NCBI RefSeq assembly: GCF_009827515.1
Contig: NZ_WTYO01000003.1
Span: 62,001-126,000, forward strand
Length of the DNA stretch: 64,000 nucleotides
Source of the DNA: Pelagerythrobacter marinus
Lineage (GTDB): Bacteria; Pseudomonadota; Alphaproteobacteria; Sphingomonadales; Sphingomonadaceae
Reading direction: 5' to 3'
Shown here: positions 27,874-35,792 of the stretch, piece by piece
Numbering within the stretch: the first letter of the stretch is position 1
Layout: the number at the start of each line of letters is the position of its first letter
The notes under the pieces: model-generated
Database searches by the model: none
What the model was told of the DNA's origin: nothing
The model's input: only the letters and a program-made list of their open reading frames with translations
Made by a program: the position numbers and the translations under genes

Positions 27874-28779
27874 CTACCGCGCCGCTTTGCGGCGCAGCCA
27901 TGCTTTAAGTTCATCGTTCCAGTCGGTGTCGCGTGAGGATGGTTTGCGAACGTGGATCGTCCGCCCTTCGCGGGCATAAGCGGCCAGGCCACGCGACGCG
28001 GCCAGCTCGCCGCCAGCATCGTGATCGACGAAGAGGTGGAGTTCGGTCACGCTCTCGGGCACGCTCACGAGACCGAAACGCTCATTGCCCAGGGTCGCCC
28101 AGGCGGGGATGCCGGTAAGAGCATAGGCGGACATCGCGCTCTCGATCCCCTCGGCAAGGCCGAGCTTGCCGGAGGCCGGAGCGAAGAGGCGGACAGCAGC
28201 TTCGCCGAGCGCGCCGAGCGCGCGCTTCGGTTTGTCGAAGTCGGCCTTGGAGTTGCCCGAAAGGAATGTGCGATGGATGGCGATCGGTCCCTCGTCGAGA
28301 CTGACCGCCGCAATCATGGCCGGCAAAAAGCGGGTGCGACCCTTCGGGCCAAGCGGCGTTTGGGGATGAAAGCGGAGGGCCGGAGATGCGGCGAGGATGC
28401 CGCGGCTCTCAAGATATGCCTTTGCCGGACTGGCACGCAGTGGCTGTGCGTCGCGCCAGATCCTCAGCGCTGCCGCCGAGGGTTTGCTCGTTATGGTCGG
28501 CTCGGGACCGTTGATAGTCGCAGAACCTGAGAAGAGCGAGGTTGCGTCGACACCTTCACTCGCCAGAGCAGCCAGCACGCTCTGCTGATCACATCCCGCA
28601 AAACAATGGAAAAGGATCGCTTTTTGGCCGAGCGACACACCGAGTGACGGCGTACGGTCGTCATGCGCAGGGCAGCAGGCCATGCCCTTTGTGCCGGACC
28701 ATTTGCCGCCCCGGTTTTCACAGATGCGGCGGGCGGCTTCTTCCAAAGAGCTTATCTTGGTGGAATATCGGTGGGACAT
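27874..28779 (-). CDS. Primase-like protein with CHC2-type zinc site and Toprim domain
   Basis: 301 aa from ATG 28779 (MSHRYSTKI); AAAGGA lies 12 nt upstream. A zinc-ribbon-like segment has ACCPAHDD and FHCFAGC, as in plasmid and DnaG-type primases. The C-terminal Toprim domain has LGLAEGIESA (catalytic Glu) and LHLFVDHDAGG (DxD). Likely acts in replication priming or DNA processing of the element. It ends 75 nt before the methyltransferase-helicase start, so the two are probably co-transcribed. Confidence 0.87.
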   Translation of the reverse strand: MSHRYSTKISSLEEAARRICENRGGKWSGTKGMACCPAHDDRTPSLGVSLGQKAILFHCFAGCDQQSVLAALASEGVDATSLFSGSATINGPEPTITSKPSAAALRIWRDAQPLRASPAKAYLESRGILAASPALRFHPQTPLGPKGRTRFLPAMIAAVSLDEGPIAIHRTFLSGNSKADFDKPKRALGALGEAAVRLFAPASGKLGLAEGIESAMSAYALTGIPAWATLGNERFGLVSVPESVTELHLFVDHDAGGELAASRGLAAYAREGRTIHVRKPSSRDTDWNDELKAWLRRKAAR

Positions 28780-28814
28780 GGCACATCGCGATCCTTTCGG
28801 CTCGCTCACAAAGG

Positions 28815-28828
28815 CCCTCCTCCCCTCC
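28815..28828 (-). promoter_or_regulatory. Polypurine leader box of the primase-like gene
   Basis: GGAGGGGAGGAGGG on the coding strand, 36 nt before the ATG. It matches the box in the ardC leader and the orphan box at 22767-22786. Confidence 0.4.
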
Positions 28829-28994
28829 AGCCCTTCTGTGTTGTAAGAACAGGTCGGAGGGGATTCACGTCTGCACTGCGAGCCCGTCGATTTGAGCGTC
28901 ACATCGACATCGCCGCTCACCCGCGAGGTCTACCGATTATTCGTAGTGACTTCTCACTAGCGCCATTGATCCTTATCGCTGCCCCACGACCTGG

Positions 28995-29237
28995 TCAGTT
29001 TAGATCATGCGACACGTTACCTAATCGAAAATTCCGGTCCGATCTTTCCTTTTGCAAATCGCGTCGTGCCTTCGGAAGGTAGTCCCGCCAAGTCCGTCGA
29101 TGAGTGATATGGCTGATTTTGCCGGGCTTGCTCATTCCCGCCATCGCGGCAACCGGCATTCTGCCATGGCCGGGTTGATCATTTTCACGAGCGAATAATG
29201 TCTTCGCGCGTTCGATTTCCTCGTCTGAATAATGCAT
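28995..29237 (-). CDS. Small hypothetical protein
   Basis: 80 aa from ATG 29237 (MHYSDEEIERAKTLF), with GGAG 5 nt upstream. The N-terminal helix is amphipathic and acidic; the C-terminus is basic (RTWRDYLPKARRDLQKERSDR). No family recognised. Longer in-frame starts up to 29420 add low-quality sequence. It lies between the primase-like gene and hipBA and may not be expressed. Confidence 0.45.
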   Translation of the reverse strand: MHYSDEEIERAKTLFARENDQPGHGRMPVAAMAGMSKPGKISHITHRRTWRDYLPKARRDLQKERSDRNFRLGNVSHDLN

Positions 29238-29570
29238 TCGATGCTCCATCGGGTTGGACCTGCGAGAGCGTTCGAACGAAATTCGGCGAACCCTCTGCAG
29301 GGTCCGCCGGTTAACCTCCAACTGGAGGACGGGACCTCGGAATTCTTCCGAAGCTGTCGGCTTGTGCCGACATGCGTGACGTTTGCGATATAGTCGCTGA
29401 GACAATTCGCGCAACTGCACAGCGACTTTTGAAGTACGATGGTCAAGCCGCGGCCTAGCGACCGCTCACCAGCGCCTCTCCACTCAGTCATGGTCATTGT
29501 AAGCCTCGTGCAGGAGGCGGTGAAGCATCTTCCTTCGGTAAATCTGCTTCAAGCGAAAGAGCACAAAAAC
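29238..29570. other. Non-coding stretch with three consecutive hairpins
   Basis: No convincing gene. Three short stems follow each other: ACCCT/AGGGT (29290-29303), CCTCC/GGAGG with loop AACT (29315-29328), and GTCGGC/GCCGAC with loop TTGT (29356-29371). A 121-codon open frame on the minus strand here has no coding character. A small structured RNA is possible. Confidence 0.35.
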
Positions 29571-29614
29571 ATGACATATCATTTCTATTTGCGGAATTTC
29601 GCATGATATGTCAT
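29571..29614. promoter_or_regulatory. Inverted repeats upstream of hipBA, candidate HipB operator
   Basis: ATGACATATCAT (29571-29582) and ATGATATGTCAT (29603-29614) are exact reverse complements separated by 20 nt, with a further GCG/CGC symmetry between them. The right arm ends 10 nt before the hipB ATG. HipB-type repressors bind paired palindromes in this position. Confidence 0.75.
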
Positions 29615-29624
29615 ATATCGGGCC

Positions 29625-29966
29625 ATGCCCCGTTCGTCTCGAGCTGCTAGCGGACTACCGCCCCAGAGCCAACGTGCGATTACACGGCTAGGTAAGGATA
29701 TCGCCCTTGCTCGCCGCCGGAGAAAACTTCCCCAGCGTTTAATGGCCGAGCGCATGATCGTCTCGGTTCAAACGCTGCAACGCCTCGAAGCGGGAGATCC
29801 TACCGTGGGCCTCGCGGTTCTGGCGAGCGCCCTGCATGTCCTGGGGATGACACAGCGCCTTGCCGAGCTGGTAACCCCAGACAGTGACCGGGCTGGCATC
29901 AGCGAGGATTTGTCCCGCCTGCCCCAGAAGACCCACGCTGTCAGCGACGATGATCTGGATTTCTAG
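29625..29966 (+). CDS. hipB: HipB-like XRE-family antitoxin
   Basis: 113 aa with one helix-turn-helix domain (LGKDIALARRRRKLPQRLMAERMIVSVQTLQRLEAG) and a disordered acidic tail ending SDDDLDF, the usual HipB layout. It sits 6 nt upstream of hipA. Expected to neutralise HipA and repress the operon through the inverted repeats just upstream. Confidence 0.88.
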   Translation: MPRSSRAASGLPPQSQRAITRLGKDIALARRRRKLPQRLMAERMIVSVQTLQRLEAGDPTVGLAVLASALHVLGMTQRLAELVTPDSDRAGISEDLSRLPQKTHAVSDDDLDF

Positions 29967-29972
29967 CAAGCC

Positions 29973-31223
29973 GTGACGACCATCCGCACCTATGTCTTCG
30001 TGCATCTTGAGGAGGGGCCTGTTCCGGCAGGCCTTCTCACGATGACCGACGAACCGCGCAACCAGTTTGCTACCTTCGCTTACGGGCGGCGTTATCTGGA
30101 ACGCGCTGACCGTATTGCGGTCGATCCTGTAGCTCTGCCGTTGCACGAACCTGGAACTTCTCGAACATTCAGGACGGAAGAAGGCTTTGCCGTGTTCGGT
30201 GGCATTCGGGATGCTGCTCCTGACGGCTGGGGCCAATACCTAATGTACAAGGCGATGGGCGATCGCTTGCCGAGCGAAATCGATCTCATTCTGGCCTCGG
30301 GCGAACATCGCGTGGGTGCGCTCGCCTTTGGGCCGACGTCCGCCCAGCCTGAGAGAATTACACCATGGGGGGACGGCCCTGCTCCGGGCGAAGAGTTCAC
30401 GCTCGCAGAGTTAGCAGAAGCCGCCGAACGAGCGCAGCATGTCGACGAACTCGACGAGAACTTGAGGGCGTTGCTAGCCGCCGGGTCATCTCTGGGCGGC
30501 GCCCGGCCGAAGGCTGCTACAAAAATCGGCGACAAACCCTGGATCGCGAAATTTCAGAAGCGGGGAGACAGCTTCCCCGAATGCCGGGTCGAACTGGCGA
30601 CAATGCGGCTTGCCAGCGAATGTGGTCTCGATGTGCCGCCACTCGACTTCCGCTGTGTCCTTGATCGTGACATCTATCTGATCGAGCGGTTCGATCGGAT
30701 TCCTCACGGCAACTGGCTGGAACGCAGGCCCTTTGCTTCGGGGCTCACAATGCTCGGGGCGCATGAGAGCGAGGTCAGCAGCTTCAGCTATGCCGATCTC
30801 GCAGGAGCGATCCGGCAATTCGGAACCGAAGTACGCCAGGATCTGCACGAATTATTTCGTCGCATGCTGTTCAATATCCTCGTCACCAATGATGATGATC
30901 ACCTACGTAATCATGGCTTCCTGTTCGATGGTGAGGGATGGCGGCTTTCGCCGCTTTACGATGTAGTGCCGAAGCCTCAGCTGGGACTGGAGCGCCGGCT
31001 CGTCCTCGGCGTCGGGCCGGAAGGCCGCGCTGCAACGATCGAGAACGCTCTCGCCGGTGCCGCGGTCTTCGACCTCAGCCATGATGACGCGAACGCAATC
31101 GCCGAAGACATGAGCAGAATCGTAGCGACACGGTGGGAACACCTATTCACAAAAGCAGGGATAAGCGCGGCTGATCGCAAGCGTTTCGCCACCTGCTTCC
31201 GGTTGGCAGCACCTGTGTCATGA
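29973..31223 (+). CDS. hipA: HipA-family serine/threonine kinase toxin
   Basis: 416 aa beginning with GTG at 29973. The N-terminal HipA domain includes AFGGIRDAAPDGWGQYL-type sequence (FGGIRDAAPDGWG), then the glycine-rich loop GSSLGGARPKA, the catalytic loop FNILVTNDDDHLRNHGF and the metal-binding YDVVP. All kinase motifs are present, so the toxin should be active. E. coli HipA phosphorylates glutamyl-tRNA synthetase and induces persistence; the target here is unknown. It is the last gene before the AT-rich junction. Confidence 0.92.
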   Translation: MTTIRTYVFVHLEEGPVPAGLLTMTDEPRNQFATFAYGRRYLERADRIAVDPVALPLHEPGTSRTFRTEEGFAVFGGIRDAAPDGWGQYLMYKAMGDRLPSEIDLILASGEHRVGALAFGPTSAQPERITPWGDGPAPGEEFTLAELAEAAERAQHVDELDENLRALLAAGSSLGGARPKAATKIGDKPWIAKFQKRGDSFPECRVELATMRLASECGLDVPPLDFRCVLDRDIYLIERFDRIPHGNWLERRPFASGLTMLGAHESEVSSFSYADLAGAIRQFGTEVRQDLHELFRRMLFNILVTNDDDHLRNHGFLFDGEGWRLSPLYDVVPKPQLGLERRLVLGVGPEGRAATIENALAGAAVFDLSHDDANAIAEDMSRIVATRWEHLFTKAGISAADRKRFATCFRLAAPVS

Positions 31224-31472
31224 TCGCAAACGCAGAAATCCGTTCATGGGGGCGCGTGCTTGCCTAATTTGGCATGGTGATTACCCGGTGATTGCTAGCC
31301 GAGAAAATGGGGATCAAAAAATGCCGATTTGTGATTGTATATCAGTCTATTATGATAGTATGACCACTAAGGTCTGGTACTTCCGGTTCCGGCGCCGATA
31401 GCGCGCGGCTGGCATCGCGGGGGCCGCGTGTGGTAATCGACGCGCGCCATTGCAGCACGGAGAGTCGAAGCC
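31224..31472. other. AT-rich junction between accessory and chromosomal DNA
   Basis: A gene-free stretch of 249 nt, markedly AT-rich at 31280-31370, separates hipA from chromosomal-type genes with higher GC. No tRNA, integrase or clear direct repeat was found, so an attachment site cannot be assigned, but this is the best candidate for the right border of the island. Confidence 0.45.
31357..31381. promoter_or_regulatory. Inverted repeat upstream of the Vgb-like gene
   Basis: AGTA...TACT enclose TGACC-ACTAA-GGTC, an interrupted palindrome 92 nt before the ATG of the Vgb-like gene. It could be an operator; no regulator is identified. Confidence 0.35.
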
Positions 31473-32507
31473 ATGCGAAATTCCGCGACGTTTCTCGCCC
31501 CGCTTGCCCCCGCGATCCTCGCACTTGCCGCCGTTCCCGCCGCGGCGCAGGACGGCGCACCGCCGGCCGCCGCGCCCGCGCAGCCCGTGTCGGTCGAGAT
31601 CGAGGAGTGGACCGTTCCCTGGCCCGACACCCGCCCGCGCGACCCCTTCGCCGTCTCGGCCGAGGAAGTCTGGTTCGTCGGCCAGCGCGGCGACTACGTG
31701 GCCAGGCTGGCCCCCGCCACCGGCGCGTTCGAACGGATCGACCTGGAGGACGGGGCCGGGCCGCACAACCTGATCGTCGGCGAGGATGGAACGATCTGGT
31801 ACGCCGGCAACCGCGCGGCCCATATCGGGCGCATCGATCCCGCCACCGGCGAGATCGAGAAGATCGCCATGCCGCAGGAGGCCGCGCGCGATCCGCATAC
31901 CCTGGTGTTCGACGAGTCCGGCGACATCTGGTTCACCGTCCAGGGCGGCAACTTCATCGGCCGGCTCGCGACCGCGACGCGCGCGGTGGACCTGGTCGAA
32001 GTGCCCACGCCGCGCGCGCGGCCGTACGGGATCGACGTCGCTGCCGACGGCACCGTGTGGTCGGTCCTGCTCGGCACGAACAAGCTGGCTTCGGTCGATC
32101 CGGAAACGCTCCGCCTGACCGAGTACGAGCTGCCCCGGGCCGAGGCGCGCCCGCGGCGCATGGGGATCACCAGCGACGGGCGCATCTGGTACGTCGACTA
32201 TGCCCAGGGCATGGTCGGCACCTTCGACCCGGCCGACGGGTCGTTCAGCGAATGGGCCGCGCCCGCCGGCAGCGAATCGCGCCCCTATGGCATGGCGGTG
32301 GACGGCGACGACCGGATCTGGTTCGTCGAGACCGGGGTGGAGCCGAACCGGCTGGTCGGCTTCGACCCGGCGAGCGAGACGTTCGTCGCGTCGGCCGATA
32401 TCCCCTCGGGCGGCGGGACGGTGCGCCACATGCACTACCACGCGCCGACCGACACGATCTGGTTCGGGGCCGACACCAATACCGTCGGCCGGATCGCGCT
32501 TGACTAG
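31473..32507 (+). CDS. Secreted Vgb-like (streptogramin lyase-type) beta-propeller
   Basis: 344 aa. A signal peptide (ends AVPAAAQ) is followed by repeats of the Vgb/NHL type, each with xxxDGTIWY / DIWFT / GTVWSVL / GRIWYVD / DRIWFVE and xxIGRIDPxTG segments, making a six- or seven-bladed propeller. Vgb enzymes linearise streptogramin B, but many periplasmic homologs have other, unknown roles, and coupling with a CxxCH protein argues against an antibiotic lyase. GGAG lies upstream of the ATG. Its stop overlaps the next gene. Confidence 0.83.
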   Translation: MRNSATFLAPLAPAILALAAVPAAAQDGAPPAAAPAQPVSVEIEEWTVPWPDTRPRDPFAVSAEEVWFVGQRGDYVARLAPATGAFERIDLEDGAGPHNLIVGEDGTIWYAGNRAAHIGRIDPATGEIEKIAMPQEAARDPHTLVFDESGDIWFTVQGGNFIGRLATATRAVDLVEVPTPRARPYGIDVAADGTVWSVLLGTNKLASVDPETLRLTEYELPRAEARPRRMGITSDGRIWYVDYAQGMVGTFDPADGSFSEWAAPAGSESRPYGMAVDGDDRIWFVETGVEPNRLVGFDPASETFVASADIPSGGGTVRHMHYHAPTDTIWFGADTNTVGRIALD

Positions 32508-33036
32508 GCCGGCCCTGCCGGCCGCCCTGCTGGCGACGGCACCGATCTTTGCGCTCGCGCTGCTGCCGGCAGCGGTCGTCGCCACGCCCGACCTGGCCGC
32601 TCCGGCGCCCCCCGGGCACCCGGTGGAAAGCTGTGCGGAATGCCATTTCGACGGCCCGCCGCTCGTCGATTCGCCGGCGATCTCGCTGGTCGATCCGGCC
32701 GGGCACTATGCCGCGGGCGAGACCCACGTGCTGACGGTGCACCTCGCGCTCGCGGAGGGGGAGACGGGCGGATTCCTCGCCGCGCTCTGGCGCGAGGACG
32801 GCGCCGCCGGCACGCTGGCGGCAGGCGACGGCACGGCCGCCCGGGACGCGGCGGTGATTTCCGCCCCGCCGGTGCGGGCCGCCACGGCCGATGGCCTGCG
32901 CTGGTCTTTCGCCTGGACCAGCCCGGAAGCGCCGGGCACGGTCCACCTGCAGCTCGCGGCCAATGCGGGCAATGGGGACCAGTCGCCGCTGGGCGACACG
33001 CTGCACGCGCAAACGATCCCGCTCGCCGTGCGCTGA
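32500..33036 (+). CDS. Periplasmic CxxCH-containing protein, Reeler / choice-of-anchor-V-like
   Basis: 178 aa starting with TTG at 32500, overlapping the propeller stop by 8 nt. A signal-like hydrophobic N-terminus is followed by VESCAECHFDG, a single heme-c type CxxCH motif. The rest (HYAAGETHVLTVHLAL, GFLAALW, LRWSFAWTSP, GTVHLQLAANAGNGD) resembles Reeler-type beta-sandwich domains carried with CxxCH in secreted proteins. It may be a small c-type cytochrome acting with the propeller; this is inference. Confidence 0.7.
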   Translation: MTRPALPAALLATAPIFALALLPAAVVATPDLAAPAPPGHPVESCAECHFDGPPLVDSPAISLVDPAGHYAAGETHVLTVHLALAEGETGGFLAALWREDGAAGTLAAGDGTAARDAAVISAPPVRAATADGLRWSFAWTSPEAPGTVHLQLAANAGNGDQSPLGDTLHAQTIPLAVR

Positions 33037-33062
33037 CGCCGCGATCGGGGCCGCTTTCCCTG

Positions 33063-33962
33063 TCACCCCTCGGCGATCAGTTCTTCGCCGAGCCACTGGG
33101 CAAAGGCGTCCACCCTTGCAGGCCGCGTGCGTCCGGCCGCGAAACCGAGATAGACCGGCATCGGCACGGCCGCGCGCGGCAATATCTCGCACAGCCTGCC
33201 CGCGGTCAGATCCTCGGCCACCATCAGCCGGGTCGTCATCCACAGGCCATGCCCGCATGCCGCGGCCGAAAGGGCCACCGAATCGGAATCGACCGTGATG
33301 TTCTGTTCGGGGCGAACGGCCACCTTGGCGCCGCCATCCTGGAAGCTCCATCGCAGCCGCGGCTGCCCCTGGCTGCAGACAACCGCCGGTGCGGCCATCA
33401 GGTCCTGGGGCGCAATAGCGTCCGCCCAGCGAAGGGCCAGGTCTGGCCCGCAGACCAGGGCGCTGCGCGTCATGCCCACCTTGCGCACGATCACGTCGGG
33501 CTGGGTCGGCCGGCCGATGAATATCGCGACATCGGCCCCCTGCGATACCAGGTCCATTCCCTCGCTCAGCGTCGACAGGGACAAAGATACCAGCGGATTG
33601 CCGGTCAGGAAGCCTTTCAGCTTCGGAACGAGGAACGCGGGGCCGAACAGTTCCGGCGCGAAAACGCGTATCGCACCGCCGCTGCCGACCGCTTCGTCGC
33701 GGGCGGCCTGGCTGGCCGTGGCCACCGCTTCGAACACTTCGAGGCATCCTTCGTAGAACCGCCGCCCGGCGTCGGTTGGCCTGGTGGCACGGGTCGAACG
33801 CAGCACCAGGCGCACGCCCAGGTGATCCTCGAGACGCGCCACCGCCTTCGATATCGCCGGTTGTCCGACGCCCAGCTTGCGCGCCGCGGCCGAGAACGAG
33901 CCCTGCTCTATCACCGCGACATACTGTCGCATCAAGGATACATTGATCCCATCATTCCCCAT
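33063..33962 (-). CDS. LysR-family transcriptional regulator
   Basis: 299 aa. The N-terminal winged HTH has VEQGSFSAAARKL-type sequence (IEQGSFSAAARKLGVGQPAISKAV in parts) and the linker helix; the C-terminal periplasmic-binding-like domain senses an effector. It is divergent from the oxidant-defence operon beginning at 34058 with a 95-nt shared promoter region, so it probably controls that operon and itself. No obvious redox Cys arrangement like OxyR can be assigned with certainty. Confidence 0.9.
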   Translation of the reverse strand: MGNDGINVSLMRQYVAVIEQGSFSAAARKLGVGQPAISKAVARLEDHLGVRLVLRSTRATRPTDAGRRFYEGCLEVFEAVATASQAARDEAVGSGGAIRVFAPELFGPAFLVPKLKGFLTGNPLVSLSLSTLSEGMDLVSQGADVAIFIGRPTQPDVIVRKVGMTRSALVCGPDLALRWADAIAPQDLMAAPAVVCSQGQPRLRWSFQDGGAKVAVRPEQNITVDSDSVALSAAACGHGLWMTTRLMVAEDLTAGRLCEILPRAAVPMPVYLGFAAGRTRPARVDAFAQWLGEELIAEG

Positions 33963-33968
33963 GGGAAT
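33954..33968. promoter_or_regulatory. Palindrome across the lysR start codon
   Basis: ATTCCC-CAT-GGGAAT is a perfect 15-nt palindrome whose centre is the lysR start codon. It may be an autoregulatory binding site. Confidence 0.45.
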
Positions 33969-34057
33969 ATCTCTTATGACTTGGGCCCGGCTGCCGCAAG
34001 GCTTTCGGCCCCAGTAGTTACTGCTTCACCGACATTCATTCCTGAGAGGAAATTTCG

Positions 34058-34561
34058 ATGACCGCACACGCTACATCTATCGACAGCGAGATCTCGACCC
34101 AGCCCTCGCACCTGTTGCCTTTGCTCGACCGCCTGACCGGAAAGGCCATGTTCTTTTCGCTGGCCCTTGTCTTTCTCTGGTTCGGCGGAATGAAATTCAC
34201 CGCCTACGAGGCCGAAGCGATCCAGGGGCTGATCGAGAACAGCCCGTTCGTCTTCTTCCTGCTCGACCTGTTCGGTGCCAACGGCGCGGCCAGGCTGATC
34301 GGCATCGTCGAACTGACGATCGCGGGGCTGCTTGCAACCCGGTACCTGGCCCCCAGGCTCGCAGCTGTGGGCGCGCTCGGCGCCAGCGCCACCTTCGTGC
34401 TCACCTCGAGCTTCTTCTTCAGCACGCCGGGGGTGTTCCTGCCCGAGGTCGGCTCGCTGGCGATTTCCGTCGTACCGGGACAGTTTCTCCTGAAGGACAT
34501 CGTCCTGCTTGCCGTTTCGCTCTGGGCCTTCAAGGATGCGCTCGCCGCGATCCGCGGCTGA
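34058..34561 (+). CDS. DUF417 membrane protein, RclC/YkgB-like
   Basis: 167 aa with four membrane segments. Typical DUF417 residues are seen: FLWFGGMKFTAYEAEAIQGLIENSP, FGANGAARLIGIVE and SFFFSTPGVF...PGQFLLKDIVLL in order. In E. coli, RclC (YkgB) is part of the reactive chlorine resistance operon with the flavoprotein RclA. A GAGAGGAAA ribosome site precedes the ATG. First gene of the operon divergent from lysR. Confidence 0.87.
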   Translation: MTAHATSIDSEISTQPSHLLPLLDRLTGKAMFFSLALVFLWFGGMKFTAYEAEAIQGLIENSPFVFFLLDLFGANGAARLIGIVELTIAGLLATRYLAPRLAAVGALGASATFVLTSSFFFSTPGVFLPEVGSLAISVVPGQFLLKDIVLLAVSLWAFKDALAAIRG

Positions 34562-34631
34562 CACGGGCTGGCTGGCGGCACCCCAAGCGGGTGCCGCCAG
34601 CCGCACCCTTCGCGAAACGGACGGACCCGGA

Positions 34632-35306
34632 ATGAACTTCACCCAAAGGATAGAACGCAGGCGAGCGAGATATTTCGCGGACATGAGTGCCGAGGAGATC
34701 GACCACGTCACTGCCGCCGACAAGATCATGGAAGACCTTTTCGACCACGACCGGGCCATCCAGGCGGGCGACGAAGCGCCGGATTTCGATCTTCCGGTCG
34801 CCGGTGGAGGCCGCACAAGCCTCCGCAGCGTCTGTGGCAACGGACCGGTCGTGATAAGCTTCTATCGCGGGCACTGGTGCCCGTTCTGTTCGCTGGAGAT
34901 CGCGGCGCTTGCCCAAGTGCACGGCGAACTGGAGCGCCAGGGCGGAACCCTGTTGGCAATCTCGCCCCAACCGGAAGATTCGGCCCTGAAGGCGCGGCGC
35001 GAATACGGCATCGACTTTCCGCTGCTGGTCGACCGCGAGGCCCGGGTCTGCGAAGCATACGGCCTCGTGTGCGAACTGCCCGAGGGCGTCCGGCAGATGT
35101 CGTTGGATGCAGGGTTCGAGCCGATTGCCCGAACGGGGCTGTCGCAATGGGCGATCCCGGTGCCGGCCACCTATGTGGTCGGCCAGGACCGGGAGGTCCG
35201 ATACAGCTTTCTCGACACCAACTATCGCAATCGCCTGGACCCGGCTGAACTGGGAAAGATCCTTTCCCGGATGCGGAGCCCGGCGGAAACGGGAGAACCG
35301 ATATGA
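34632..35306 (+). CDS. AhpC/TSA-type thiol peroxidase
   Basis: 224 aa from ATG 34632 ([15 protein letters not shown]). A helical N-terminal segment precedes a thioredoxin-fold peroxiredoxin-like domain: [25 protein letters not shown] with the peroxidatic/resolving CPFC pair, and [11 protein letters not shown]. The end ([17 protein letters not shown]) is the usual strand pair. Reduces peroxides, probably using thiols. Its stop overlaps the msrB start by 4 nt. Confidence 0.85.
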   Translation: MNFTQRIERRRARYFADMSAEEIDHVTAADKIMEDLFDHDRAIQAGDEAPDFDLPVAGGGRTSLRSVCGNGPVVISFYRGHWCPFCSLEIAALAQVHGELERQGGTLLAISPQPEDSALKARREYGIDFPLLVDREARVCEAYGLVCELPEGVRQMSLDAGFEPIARTGLSQWAIPVPATYVVGQDREVRYSFLDTNYRNRLDPAELGKILSRMRSPAETGEPI

Positions 35307-35746
35307 CGTACCGAAAGACCGCGGAGGCCGTCGCCGCCCTGACGCCGGAACAGTTCCGCGTGACCCAGCAGAACGGCACCGAGCGCCCCGGGACAGGAGA
35401 GCACCTGGCGAATACCGAACCCGGAATCTACGTCGACATCGTCAGCGGCGAACCGCTCTTCGCCTCGTCGGACAAGTATGATTCCGGCTGCGGCTGGCCG
35501 AGCTTCACGAAGCCGATCGTCAAGGAACATGTCAACGAACTGCGCGACGACAGTCACGGCATGATCCGCACCGAGGTCCGCTCCGCCCACGGGGACAGCC
35601 ATCTCGGACATGTCTTCCCCGACGGACCGACCGATCGGGGCGGCCTGCGCTACTGCATCAATTCGGCCGCCCTGCGCTTCATCCATCGCGACGACATGGA
35701 GGCCGAAGGATACGGCGCATTCATCGATCAGACGAGCATCGGCTGA
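35303..35746 (+). CDS. msrB: Peptide methionine-R-sulfoxide reductase
   Basis: 147 aa Msr[27 protein letters not shown], then HVFPDGP and the catalytic Cys in [11 protein letters not shown]. The two zinc-binding CxxC pairs of many MsrB proteins are absent, so this is the zinc-free form. Repairs methionine-R-sulfoxide in proteins. Translationally coupled to the upstream peroxidase gene, consistent with oxidant defence. Confidence 0.95.
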   Translation: MTYRKTAEAVAALTPEQFRVTQQNGTERPGTGEHLANTEPGIYVDIVSGEPLFASSDKYDSGCGWPSFTKPIVKEHVNELRDDSHGMIRTEVRSAHGDSHLGHVFPDGPTDRGGLRYCINSAALRFIHRDDMEAEGYGAFIDQTSIG

Positions 35747-35792
35747 ACCGGCAACGACCTCCGGGTGAGGGAGGGCGAAAGGAAACCTGAAC

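Noticed and set aside
29132-29497. 121-codon open frame on the minus strand before hipB
   Set aside because: No ribosome site, composition unlike protein, overlaps hairpins and a better candidate small gene at 28995-29237.
31473-32507. Streptogramin resistance (Vgb) gene
   Set aside because: Only the propeller fold is shared; it has a signal peptide and a CxxCH partner gene and lies on chromosomal-type DNA, so antibiotic resistance is not supported.
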